A stretch of 9,627 nt of DNA from Bacteroidota bacterium. Lineage in GTDB: Bacteria; Bacteroidota; Bacteroidia; Bacteroidales; PUMT01. Under the pieces are notes generated by a model. The model did no database searches. It was not told the origin of the DNA and worked only from the letters and a program-made list of their open reading frames with translations. Positions 1 through 6,859 of this stretch are shown here, piece by piece (the first letter of the stretch is position 1; every line of letters starts with the position of its first letter). The stretch spans positions 1 through 9,627 of the forward strand of contig PXAP01000191.1 of NCBI GenBank assembly GCA_003567115.1. The letters are read 5' to 3'. Made by a program: the position numbers and the translations under genes.

Positions 1-335
1 GCCAACTCGGTACCCTCGTCAACAGTTATGGGTTCTGTATACGGATCATCATCCACCTCAACCGTCCCTTCACCCTCAATGGTCAGGGTAAGTGTATACT
101 GTTCTGCATCAACCTCGCTGAAAATTGCCGTAATGTTTCTATCCTCATCCATGGTTATGGTTACCTCAGCCTCGGGTGATTGCAGGTCGCCGGTCCATTC
201 AACGAACTCATAGCCTTCATCAGGTATGGCTTCGAGAGCCAACTCGGTGCCTTTGTCAACAGTTATGGGTTCTGTATACGGATCACCATCCACCTCAACC
301 GTACCGTCACCTTCTATGTTGATAGTGAGAGTGTA
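1..335 (-). repeat. Tandem 237-bp in-frame repeat encoding InlB-type units
   Basis: A full unit (99-335) and a partial unit (1-98) repeat with a period of 237 bp, exactly 79 codons. Bases 1-65 match bases 238-302 at 61 of 65 positions, so this part is well conserved at DNA level. Further units may continue to the left of the window. Confidence 0.85.
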
Positions 336-1460
336 GGTATCAGGATCGGGATCAGGATCGGGATCATAATCGGAATAGTAAAAAGAAAGCTCTTGCCATA
401 AATACCACTCCTCATTCTCATAGAAGAAACTGTTAATGCCTGTAATCATATTTGTTAATTGAAAAAAAAGGAATTCGTATGGTACGGCAGTTTCTTCAAT
501 TGCAATATCAGTGTCAAATTCATTTTCCCGCTTATTCATTGGTTCCCACTCTTCATTGTCCGGAACATAATAATAAATGACTTCTTCTATATGATTCCGG
601 TTATCGTCATAGCTGTGCTCCCATTTTGTTGAGGGAACAAAATCATTTTCATCTTCGTCATAACGGAAATGAATCACTTCGACAAGAAGGTCGTTTTCAT
701 CGTAGGTGGCTTCGAATATTACATCAATCTCCCAATCTTTCGCATCTTCATCCCAGGAGTAAAAGGTGCCCTCAGTCATGTTTCCATTTTCATATGTTAA
801 TTCATCTTTAGAATATGGTTCCCACTCATCATCGAAATAATCATATGTTATCGCCTCGATTAAATTTCCTTCGGCATCATAGGTGTATTCTTCTTTCCAG
901 TCAAAAACCCAGGTCGCATCTCCGGTATCCCAGTCATATTCATCAATTCTGTATTCAATTAACTCAATTAAATTTCCCTGGCCATCATAGGTGTAGTCTT
1001 GTTTTTCATCCGGCTGCCAGTCTTGATGATAAGTGTTCCATTCATAGAATATTACTTCGGTAATATTACCATCATTGTCCCAGCTGGTTTCCTCCCTCCT
1101 CTCAGGCACCCAGTGGTTAATATCTTTATCCCATTCATAAAGGATTTCTTCTGTCTGGTTTCCTTCGCTGTCGAAGGTATATTCAGATTTTTGATCAATA
1201 ACCAGTTCCATGGAGAGATAATCCAGCGACCTGGCAATGATACTGTCAAGTTGGTATTTAATTCCTTTTTGTGACTTTAACGGCAGCCCGGTTAATAATG
1301 GCAGCCGTTTTTCGAACCGGCTTATATCATTAAAATCCTGCAGTTGTTCGTTTCCATATGTTTCTTCAATAGTATTCATCCGGTTTTGCAGTCCGGATGC
1401 CCGGCCTGACACCGAAATTGTCATAAAGACGACAATAAGAAAGAGTAGAGTTTTTTTCAT
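1..1460 (-). CDS. Secreted acidic repeat protein with InlB-type C-terminal repeats (partial, 3' end outside window)
   Basis: The frame is open from ATG at 1460 to the window edge, giving 486 codons. The N-terminus (MKKTLLFLIVVFMTISVSG) is a clear signal peptide, so the product is exported. Residues about 89-316 hold seven imperfect repeats of roughly 30-36 residues with the pattern Y-T-Y-D-x-x-G-N-x-x-E followed by a hydrophobic/Tyr stretch and W-x-P; they resemble the YD-like repeats of Bacteroidota surface proteins. A linker of alternating Asp and Pro (364-374) leads into 79-residue units (from Tyr376) with the E-G-x-G-T-V, G-Y-x-F-x-x-W and N-I-T-A-x-F signatures of divergent InlB B-repeats; the second is cut by the window edge. 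The leader upstream of ATG is A/T-rich without Shine-Dalgarno, usual for Bacteroidota. I infer a cell-surface or type IX secreted protein, perhaps a binder or adhesin. The sorting domain that would prove it is not visible, and the molecular function is unknown. Confidence 0.85.
   Translation of the reverse strand, partial: MKKTLLFLIVVFMTISVSGRASGLQNRMNTIEETYGNEQLQDFNDISRFEKRLPLLTGLPLKSQKGIKYQLDSIIARSLDYLSMELVIDQKSEYTFDSEGNQTEEILYEWDKDINHWVPERREETSWDNDGNITEVIFYEWNTYHQDWQPDEKQDYTYDGQGNLIELIEYRIDEYDWDTGDATWVFDWKEEYTYDAEGNLIEAITYDYFDDEWEPYSKDELTYENGNMTEGTFYSWDEDAKDWEIDVIFEATYDENDLLVEVIHFRYDEDENDFVPSTKWEHSYDDNRNHIEEVIYYYVPDNEEWEPMNKRENEFDTDIAIEETAVPYEFLFFQLTNMITGINSFFYENEEWYLWQELSFYYSDYDPDPDPDPDTYTLTINIEGDGTVEVDGDPYTEPITVDKGTELALEAIPDEGYEFVEWTGDLQSPEAEVTITMDEDRNITAIFSEVDAEQYTLTLTIEGEGTVEVDDDPYTEPITVDEGTEL
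339..371 (-). repeat. Asp-Pro linker repeat
   Basis: Short tandem repeats of a 12-bp GATCCCGATCCT-type unit encode the alternating Asp-Pro stretch at residues 364-374, which separates the Tyr/Trp-rich repeats from the InlB-type units. It is probably an extended spacer. Such tracts can change copy number by slippage. Confidence 0.75.
513..1196 (-). repeat. Seven diverged Tyr/Trp-rich acidic protein repeats
   Basis: Residues 89-316 of the secreted protein consist of consecutive imperfect units beginning near residues 89, 120, 153, 189, 218, 248 and 278. Shared positions are an aromatic-Asp pair (YTFD, TSWD, YTYD, YTYD, LTYE, ATYD, HSYD), usually Gly-Asn or Asn two or three residues later, then Glu, a hydrophobic/Tyr strand, an acidic loop and Trp-x-Pro or similar. 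The units are diverged, so they are older than the InlB-type tandem copies. Confidence 0.7.
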
Positions 1461-1631
1461 ATTTTAAATTTTTGTTAGTGGTTAATTGTTCGTTTATCCT
1501 TGTATTTAAATTTACACTTTTTCCGGTTATTTCAGGCGGCATGAAGGCAGTCCGTGAGCCGGAAGGTATAAAATATGAGGGAAATGCAGCTAACATAAAA
1601 GTGGAAAATTTCAGTGCCATTTAATATTATT

Positions 1632-1663
1632 CAAATATACATAAAAATTTTTTCAGCGTAAAA
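1632..1663 (-). promoter_or_regulatory. Candidate promoter of the secreted repeat protein
   Basis: On the minus strand TATATTTG (1632-1639) matches the Bacteroidota -7 box TAnnTTTG exactly. A TTTT (1660-1663), one base off the -33 TTTG, lies 20 nt upstream, the usual spacing. Transcription would start near 1625 and leave a leader of about 165 nt before the ATG at 1460. A weaker alternative -7 box, TAAATTTA, lies at 1507-1514. Confidence 0.4.
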
Positions 1664-1682
1664 CTACACACGGGCGCATAAA

Positions 1683-1818
1683 AATTGACTTCGTCAATTA
1701 CACATGCTGCGTTTAGCACTTTTAAAGATATTAGTCAGATGTGTAATTTAATGTTAAAGCGAAGCGGTTCCGACTGTAAGTCAAAATTTTGTATATAAAC
1801 AAAATTTTGGCTTTTTTT
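1683..1818 (+). ncRNA. Possible small RNA: nested inverted repeats ending in a terminator
   Basis: Three elements lie in order. A 7-bp hairpin, AATTGAC/GTCAATT with loop TTC, spans 1683-1699. A 10-bp long-range pair, AATTACACAT (1696-1705) with ATGTGTAATT (1739-1748), is extendable by CTG/CAG across one bulged base. A strong terminator follows at 1779-1818. TTGACTT (1685-1691) can also pair with AAGTCAA (1778-1784). The first two stems share bases 1696-1699 and exclude each other. No plus-strand gene lies upstream and no convincing plus-strand promoter was found, so an RNA gene is only a hypothesis. A remnant of a lost gene or small repeat element would also fit. Confidence 0.3.
1779..1818 (+). 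terminator. Strong rho-independent terminator without a gene in front
   Basis: A 14-bp stem (1779-1792 with 1799-1812, one T-G wobble) closes a 6-nt loop and is followed directly by a T run (T1812-1818). The minus strand has no T run after the stem, so it should act only on plus-strand transcripts. The stem is A+T-rich in its centre. Confidence 0.6.
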
Positions 1819-1941
1819 ACAATATAAATATTAGCAAAAAAAAGCAGAAAATCAAGGATAAAAGAATGAAAATATGCCCAATTCAATATTTTTGGAAAAT
1901 GGTTAAATTTTTGCAGTCTTTAAAGAACCGCAAGAAATCCA

Positions 1942-2023
1942 GCGCTCCTGGCGCAGGGATGAATTGCCCGGGTAGAAAAAAATGAAAATTCCATGATAAA
2001 AGCCCTGCGTTCCTGGCACGGGG
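1942..2023 (+). repeat. Pair of short GC-rich direct repeats
   Basis: Bases 1942-1958 (GCGCTCCTGGCGCAGGG) and 2007-2023 (GCGTTCCTGGCACGGGG) agree at 14 of 17 positions and stand out from A+T-rich surroundings. The first copy can fold on GCGC/GCGC around TCCTG; pairing is weaker in the second. The role is unknown. Confidence 0.4.
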
Positions 2024-2188
2024 TATTTTACAATACGCAATAACTGTTTGTAAATCTGAAAACCACGATAAAATCTTTGCATATTTTCTGCATTCCGGCC
2101 CGACCTTTGTGATTCCCGTTATTTATGGTGAGAATAGTGCATAAACCTTTAAAATAATGAAGTAACCCCGGATGTTTTGAGATAATTA

Positions 2189-2220
2189 TTTGGAATCTTT
2201 TTTACTCTTTTCTAACTTTA
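2189..2220 (+). promoter_or_regulatory. Candidate promoter of the arg cluster
   Basis: TTTG (2189-2192), a 20-nt spacer and TAACTTTA (2213-2220, one base off TAnnTTTG) fit the Bacteroidota promoter pattern. Transcription would start near 2226, about 95 nt before the argB ATG. A purine-rich AGGGGGAAG lies in the leader near 2267-2276, too far from the start codon to be an ordinary ribosome binding site. No operator for an arginine repressor is recognisable. Confidence 0.5.
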
Positions 2221-2319
2221 GATATTATTATCGCCTTTTGCGTTTCAAATAACTGTCATAATCTTATAGGGGGAAGTACAAATCTCCGGTTGATTTATTA
2301 ATACTTGCAAGCAAACAAT

Positions 2320-3144
2320 ATGGCCTCAAAAAGTACCTTGTTATTTAAATATGGCGGTAGTGCCATGACCGATTCAAAGCTTACAGCCCGGCTGCTTGGA
2401 AATATATGCTCACTGAAGGAAAAAGGTTACAATGTGGTAATAGTTCACGGCGGGGGTCCATTTATAAAACTGATACTGCAGGAAGCCGGCATTGAATCTG
2501 AGTTTATTGACGGGCAACGGAAAACAACACCTGAGGCCATGGAATATGTGGAAATGGCATTGAAAGGTAAAGTTAACGGAAGCCTGGTTTCCATAATTAA
2601 TGCCATGGGGCATAATGCCGTCGGTTTGTCGGGGAAAGACGGCCGGACGGTTGTAGCTGAAAAACGGCTGCACAGGCGCGAACAAAACGGCGGGACAGAA
2701 CTCGTTGATCTGGGTCAGGTTGGTGATGTGGCAGAGGTCAATCCTGCATTAATTAATTTATTACTGGAAAAAAATTATATTCCGGTAATTACCTGTATTG
2801 CCTCTGATAAGAACGGCATTGATTATAATATTAACGGAGATATGTTTGCCGGACATATTGCGGGTGCAGTTTCAGCTGAGCAGTATGTAGTTTTAACCGA
2901 TGTTGATGGTTTAATGCTTGATAAGGATGATCCCGGCACTATTATACGCGAGCTTATGGTATCTGAGTTAATCCAATTAAGGGAAAAGGGGGTTATCCGG
3001 GGAGGAATGATCCCCAAGCTTGAATCCTGTGAGATCGCCTTAAGCAGCGGCGCCCAATCTGCCCGGATAATCAATGGAACAGTTCCTGAACAGATAACCT
3101 CTTTTCTTGGAAATCAGGAGTTTGGAACATTAATCAGAAAATAG
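2320..3144 (+). CDS. argB: Acetylglutamate kinase
   Basis: ArgB phosphorylates the gamma-carboxylate of N-acetylglutamate with ATP in the cytoplasm, the second step of ornithine synthesis. The 274-residue product is full length for the amino-acid kinase fold. Visible motifs are K-Y-G-G-S (Lys10, phosphate binding), HGGGP (43-47), the substrate-side GQR (65-67), GLSGKDG (102-108), NINGD (170-174), LTDVDG (192-197) and GGMIPKLESC (228-237). I chose the ATG at 2320; an in-frame TTG at 2305 would add five residues without better support, and a stop lies just upstream of it. The GQRKTT motif differs from the common GLRVTD, so substrate preference (acetyl against another acyl group) is not certain, although ArgJ downstream argues for acetyl. 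It is first in the cluster and 17 bp before argD. Confidence 0.93.
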   Translation: MASKSTLLFKYGGSAMTDSKLTARLLGNICSLKEKGYNVVIVHGGGPFIKLILQEAGIESEFIDGQRKTTPEAMEYVEMALKGKVNGSLVSIINAMGHNAVGLSGKDGRTVVAEKRLHRREQNGGTELVDLGQVGDVAEVNPALINLLLEKNYIPVITCIASDKNGIDYNINGDMFAGHIAGAVSAEQYVVLTDVDGLMLDKDDPGTIIRELMVSELIQLREKGVIRGGMIPKLESCEIALSSGAQSARIINGTVPEQITSFLGNQEFGTLIRK

Positions 3145-3161
3145 CTCAATAAACTCCGAAA

Positions 3162-4361
3162 ATGATACGGAAGCTTAATGATTCATATCAGGAACTTGAT
3201 AAACAATATTATCTTCAAACCTTCAGGCGATACCCTGTTACATTTGAGAGGGGAGAGGGCTCCTGCCTCTGGGATGTGGAAGGCAACAAGTATATTGATG
3301 CCATTGGCGGCATTGCCGTTAATTGCCTGGGTCACTGTCACCCGCATCTGGTCAGGGCTATAGGCGACCAGGCAGCAAAACTGATCCATATTTCAAATTT
3401 CTACCTGAGTGATCCGCAGGTCAGGCTTTCCGGAAAGCTTAAGGAGATATCCGGCCTCGACAGGGTGTTTTTAGCCAATAGCGGAGCAGAATCTGTTGAA
3501 GGTGCATTTAAAATAGCAAGAAAATATGCACACAGTATCGGAAGAGGAGGCAATATCATATCTTTTGAAAACTCTTTTCACGGCCGTACACTGGCAACCA
3601 TTGCCACAGGGAAAAAGGAAAAGCTGAAAGGATTTGAGCCGATTCCCGGGGGGTTTATGCAGATACCTTTTAACGATATGGAGTCTGTAAGTAAAACTGC
3701 CGGTAATGATACTGCAGCTATCATTATAGAGCCTGTTCAGGGTGAAGGAGGTGTAAATGTTGCCGATCCCTTATTTATTAAAGATTTAAGGGCTTTTTGC
3801 AGTGACCGGGATATCGTATTGATTTTTGATGAAATTCAATGTGGTATGGGACGGACAGGAAAGATGTTTGCCAAAGAACATTACGGCGTGGAGCCCGATA
3901 TAATGACAGTTGCCAAAGCTTTGGGTGGAGGTGTTCCTGTCGGCGCCGTACTTTCCAGCGAAAAGGTCAGCTCAGCCATCGATTTTGGAGATCACGGCAC
4001 TACCTTCGGGGGTAATCCCCTGGTTTGTGCCGCCTCACTGGCAACAATTGAAGTGATTGAAAAAGAAAATCTTCTGCAACAGGCAGACGAAAAAGGAAAA
4101 TGGATAAGATCACAGATCACTGCCCTGAATAATCCGCATATAAGAGAAATACGGGGCATGGGGCTTATGATAGGCGTGGAATTTGATTTTGAAACCGGCC
4201 CCCTGGTAAATAAAATGTTTGAAAATGGTGTTCTGGCCAATTCAACTGCCGGAAATGTTCTGCGCCTGCTCCCCCCCTTAAACATAAGCTACGGAGATCT
4301 GGAAAAGGTTATGGAAATAGTCGAAAAATCATTGAAAGAGATCAGTTCCGGGGCCCTTTAA
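3162..4361 (+). CDS. argD: Acetylornithine aminotransferase (class III, PLP-dependent)
   Basis: This cytoplasmic enzyme converts N-acetylglutamate semialdehyde plus glutamate to N-acetylornithine and 2-oxoglutarate. The 399 residues are the normal length. Family marks are GHCHPH (57-62), NSGAES (106-111) for phosphate binding, SFHGRTL (138-144), EPVQGEGG (190-197), FDEIQCGMGRTG (222-233) with Asp223 facing the PLP ring nitrogen, and TVAKALGGG (249-257) with Lys252 forming the Schiff base; FGGNPL follows. Close relatives include succinylornithine, GABA and ornithine aminotransferases, and the sequence after the NSGAES block (VEGAFKIARKY) departs from the most common ArgD form. The position between argB and argC makes the arginine role by far the most likely. 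The 17-bp gap after argB suggests co-transcription. Confidence 0.92.
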   Translation: MIRKLNDSYQELDKQYYLQTFRRYPVTFERGEGSCLWDVEGNKYIDAIGGIAVNCLGHCHPHLVRAIGDQAAKLIHISNFYLSDPQVRLSGKLKEISGLDRVFLANSGAESVEGAFKIARKYAHSIGRGGNIISFENSFHGRTLATIATGKKEKLKGFEPIPGGFMQIPFNDMESVSKTAGNDTAAIIIEPVQGEGGVNVADPLFIKDLRAFCSDRDIVLIFDEIQCGMGRTGKMFAKEHYGVEPDIMTVAKALGGGVPVGAVLSSEKVSSAIDFGDHGTTFGGNPLVCAASLATIEVIEKENLLQQADEKGKWIRSQITALNNPHIREIRGMGLMIGVEFDFETGPLVNKMFENGVLANSTAGNVLRLLPPLNISYGDLEKVMEIVEKSLKEISSGAL

Positions 4362-4414
4362 TGGCTTGGCTATAATGTTCTTGCTTTTTTTTGGCAAAAT
4401 ATTATTCAAGCCTC

Positions 4415-4444
4415 TTTGGTTCTGGCTTGTCCAGGTTAGGTTTT
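4415..4444 (+). promoter_or_regulatory. Weak candidate internal promoter before argC
   Basis: The 199-bp gap between argD and argC is wide for an operon. It holds TTTG (4415-4418), 18 nt, then TAGGTTTT (4437-4444, one base off TAnnTTTG). Start would be near 4451. A 6-bp inverted repeat (4407-4412/4424-4429) overlaps it but has no T run. This is a weak match. Confidence 0.22.
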
Positions 4445-4560
4445 ATGCGGTATATTTTACCCTTACCGGGGAATGTGACGCAGGATAAAATATAAAATTC
4501 AGCTATTTATTATTTGATAAAAGAAACGAATAAAAATATTCCGGATAAAATTTACACCAT

Positions 4561-5598
4561 ATGTCTAAGAAGAAAACTGGAATTATCGGGGCAACCGGTT
4601 ATACAGGATCTGAACTGGTGCGTATACTCACCAATCATCCTGATGTTGAGATTACCGTTATCACTTCTGAAAGCAGAACCGGGGAGTTACTTTCAGATGT
4701 TCATCCTTTTTTGCAGGGAATCGCCGATCAAAAACTGATATCGATTAACAGGATCTGTAACTACGACCTGGATCTGGTTTTTCTTGCATTGCCGCATGGT
4801 ATATCTATGGATTTTGTGAAAAGGTTTAAAGACAGCCCATTCAGAATTATTGATCTTTCGGGAGATTTCAGGTTGAGTTCATCGGAAGTTTATGAAGAGT
4901 GGTATAACATGGAACATATATATCCTGAAGGAATTGAGAAATCTGTTTTCGGATGCCCGGAATTGTTTTATAATGAGATCAAAGGTGCCGGTTTAATTGC
5001 AAACCCCGGGTGCTTCCCGATAAGTTCCATTCTGGGACTTGCGCCCCTGTTATCTAAAAACATAGTTGATTCCGCTCCTGTAATAGTTGATTCAAAAACC
5101 GGTGTGACGGGTGCAGGAATAACAGCAAAGGCGGTAAACCTCTATTCCAATGTAAATGATAATTTTAGGGCATACGGATTGAAAAGGCACCGTCATACCA
5201 TTGAAATGCAGGAGATACTGGACCGGGTTTCCGGAAAAAAAACCCTTATACAGTTTACTCCTCATTTGCTTCCGGTTGACCGCGGCATTTTGACCACAAT
5301 TTATGCCCGGCCGGCAAACCGTATTAAAGAAGATTTCCTGAAAGAAACTTATAAAGAATTTTATTCAAATGCTCCTTTTGTAAGGTTAAGGAAACAGGCA
5401 CCGGCAATTAAAGATGTAAGGGGCACCAATTTTTGTGACCTGTTCGCCACTTATGATGAGCGTACCGGTATGGTTATTGTTATCAGCGTTATCGATAATC
5501 TCATCAAAGGGGCTGCCGGCATGGCGGTTCAGAATATGAACATCATGTTTGGCCTGGAAGAGACCAGGGGACTTGACCAGGTACCATTAAATCCCTGA
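4561..5598 (+). CDS. argC: N-acetyl-gamma-glutamyl-phosphate reductase
   Basis: ArgC reduces N-acetylglutamyl phosphate with NADPH to the semialdehyde, between the ArgB and ArgD steps. The 345-residue length is typical. An N-terminal Rossmann fold starts with GIIGATGYTGSEL (7-19). The catalytic Cys151 sits in NPGCFP, preceded by FGCPEL (130-135). SKTGVTGAG (178-186) and the RHRHTIE segment (209-215), with His210 or His212 as the likely catalytic acid/base, follow. The C-terminal NLIKGAAGMAVQNMN block is diagnostic for the family. The start ATG follows an A-rich stretch without Shine-Dalgarno. It stands 199 bp after argD and 43 bp before argJ, so it is probably co-transcribed with argJ, and a promoter of their own is possible. 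Confidence 0.95.
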   Translation: MSKKKTGIIGATGYTGSELVRILTNHPDVEITVITSESRTGELLSDVHPFLQGIADQKLISINRICNYDLDLVFLALPHGISMDFVKRFKDSPFRIIDLSGDFRLSSSEVYEEWYNMEHIYPEGIEKSVFGCPELFYNEIKGAGLIANPGCFPISSILGLAPLLSKNIVDSAPVIVDSKTGVTGAGITAKAVNLYSNVNDNFRAYGLKRHRHTIEMQEILDRVSGKKTLIQFTPHLLPVDRGILTTIYARPANRIKEDFLKETYKEFYSNAPFVRLRKQAPAIKDVRGTNFCDLFATYDERTGMVIVISVIDNLIKGAAGMAVQNMNIMFGLEETRGLDQVPLNP

Positions 5599-5641
5599 TC
5601 TTGCTTGTTTTTGGTTAATTTAAAAAAATATTTGGAAACAA

Positions 5642-6859
5642 ATGGAGCTGATTAAAAATTTAACAAACGTAAAAGGTATAACCTGCTGGGGGGCACATAC
5701 AGGTATTAAATCCATGCGCCGTGACCTGGCAATTATCTGTTCAAAAGTACCTGCCAGCGCTGCCGGAGTATTTACACAAAACCAGGTATTGGCTGAACCT
5801 GTAAAATTAACAAAAAAGCATATTGCAGATGGCAAAGCCCAGGCGCTTGTGGTCAATGCCGGAAATGCCAATGCTGCTACCGGGGCTCAGGGTATGGAAG
5901 GTGCAGAAGCAATGGCCCGGGCACTGGCTGACGAACTGGATATTTCAAAAGAATTGGTAATGGTTGCCTCTACAGGCTTAATAGGAGAGCCCTTCCCAAC
6001 CAAAGACATTGTTAACGGGATAAGGGAAAACGTAAAAAAACTCACCAATAAGTCCATTGCGGGAAGCTTTGCAGCAAATGCCATATTAACTACCGATACT
6101 TTTGCCAAGGAAGGGTTTGTCGAGTTTGTGGCAGATGACCGGGAGATCAATATGGGTGGAATTGCCAAAGGTTCGGGTATGATACATCCCAATATGGCTA
6201 CCATGCTGGCTTTTATTTTTACGGATATTGCAATAGAGCCGGAGCTGTTGCAGGAAACAGTTAAGGAGGCTGTAGATAAATCATTCAATATGATAACAGT
6301 TGACGGTGACACCTCCACCAATGATATGGTACTTGTAATGGCAAATGGCATGGCTGAGAATGATATCCTTAAGACTCGGAATGATTCGGATTATCAGGTC
6401 TTTAAGGAAAATATTGAAAAAATGATGCTTCATCTTGCTCAGCAAGTTGTTTCCGATGGAGAGGGAGCTTCAAAATTTATCGAGTATGAAATAGTTAATG
6501 CCCCCGGTGAAGATTATGCCAGAAAAATGATCCGGGAAATATCAGATTCAACCCTGGTTAAAACAGCTATGTTCGGCCGCGATCCCAATTGGGGCAGAAT
6601 AATCAGTGCAGCAGGCAATGCCGGACTTCCATATGATTATGAAAAATCAGATCTTTTTCTCGGTTCTGAAGGAAAATTAGTCCATGTTCTTAAAGCAGGA
6701 GTTCCGGTGGAATATGACCGTAATTTTATGAAGAAATTATTGAGAGAATCTCATCTTAAGGTTAAACTCGACCTTCATAGCGGAAAAGCTTCGGCAAAAG
6801 GATGGGGGACCGATTTAACAACCGATTATGTGCTGTTTAATTCAGTTTATACCACTTAG
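5642..6859 (+). CDS. argJ: Glutamate N-acetyltransferase / ornithine acetyltransferase
   Basis: ArgJ transfers the acetyl group from N-acetylornithine to glutamate, releasing ornithine and regenerating N-acetylglutamate; bifunctional members also use acetyl-CoA. The 405-residue precursor is expected to self-cleave into alpha and beta chains between Ala186 and Thr187 in HPNMATML, Thr187 becoming the N-terminal nucleophile. The STGLIG segment (110-115) supplies the oxyanion hole, VNAGNANAATG (71-81) and TVDGDTSTND are conserved substrate-site blocks, and GRDPNWGRI plus the C-terminal NSVYTT ending are family signatures. The gene is complete. Its presence implies the recycling (cyclic) acetyl route and free ornithine as product, unlike the acylated-ornithine route described for Bacteroides fragilis. 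Whether it is mono- or bifunctional cannot be read from the sequence. Confidence 0.95.
   Translation: MELIKNLTNVKGITCWGAHTGIKSMRRDLAIICSKVPASAAGVFTQNQVLAEPVKLTKKHIADGKAQALVVNAGNANAATGAQGMEGAEAMARALADELDISKELVMVASTGLIGEPFPTKDIVNGIRENVKKLTNKSIAGSFAANAILTTDTFAKEGFVEFVADDREINMGGIAKGSGMIHPNMATMLAFIFTDIAIEPELLQETVKEAVDKSFNMITVDGDTSTNDMVLVMANGMAENDILKTRNDSDYQVFKENIEKMMLHLAQQVVSDGEGASKFIEYEIVNAPGEDYARKMIREISDSTLVKTAMFGRDPNWGRIISAAGNAGLPYDYEKSDLFLGSEGKLVHVLKAGVPVEYDRNFMKKLLRESHLKVKLDLHSGKASAKGWGTDLTTDYVLFNSVYTT

Larger units (their letters stand above)
1461..2304. other. Long intergenic region with regulatory and inverted-repeat structure, no convincing gene
   Basis: This 844-bp A+T-rich stretch separates the divergent secreted-protein gene and argB. 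No frame has recognisable protein content. It contains candidate promoters for both flanking genes, a block of inverted repeats ending in a terminator-like hairpin on the plus strand (1683-1818), and two short GC-rich direct repeats (1942-1958 and 2007-2023). The remainder shows nothing I recognise. Confidence 0.6.

Noticed and set aside
626..1063. Plus-strand frames of 61-91 residues in the left region
   Set aside because: They are rich in His, Ser, Arg and Pro as expected for antisense of the acidic Tyr/Trp-rich repeats, and the minus-strand frame is continuous for 486 codons.
1366..1620. Minus-strand 84-residue frame with a hydrophobic, signal-like N-terminus
   Set aside because: It overlaps the start of the secreted repeat protein on the same strand in another frame, its later part is compositionally random, and the signal-peptide start at 1460 with its downstream repeats is far better supported.
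2305..2319. TTG at 2305 as argB start
   Set aside because: The ATG at 2320 gives the usual short N-terminus before the KYGGS motif; the extra five residues have no support and a stop codon lies directly upstream.
4407..4429. CAAGCC/GGCTTG inverted repeat after argD as terminator or attenuator
   Set aside because: The stem is 6 bp with an 11-nt loop and no T run; an alternative CTGG/CCAG pairing competes. Not enough to call.
5887..6351. 154-residue open frame on the minus strand inside argJ
   Set aside because: It is the antisense shadow of a strongly conserved argJ; its Ser/Ile-rich composition follows from the argJ codons and it has no recognisable domain.
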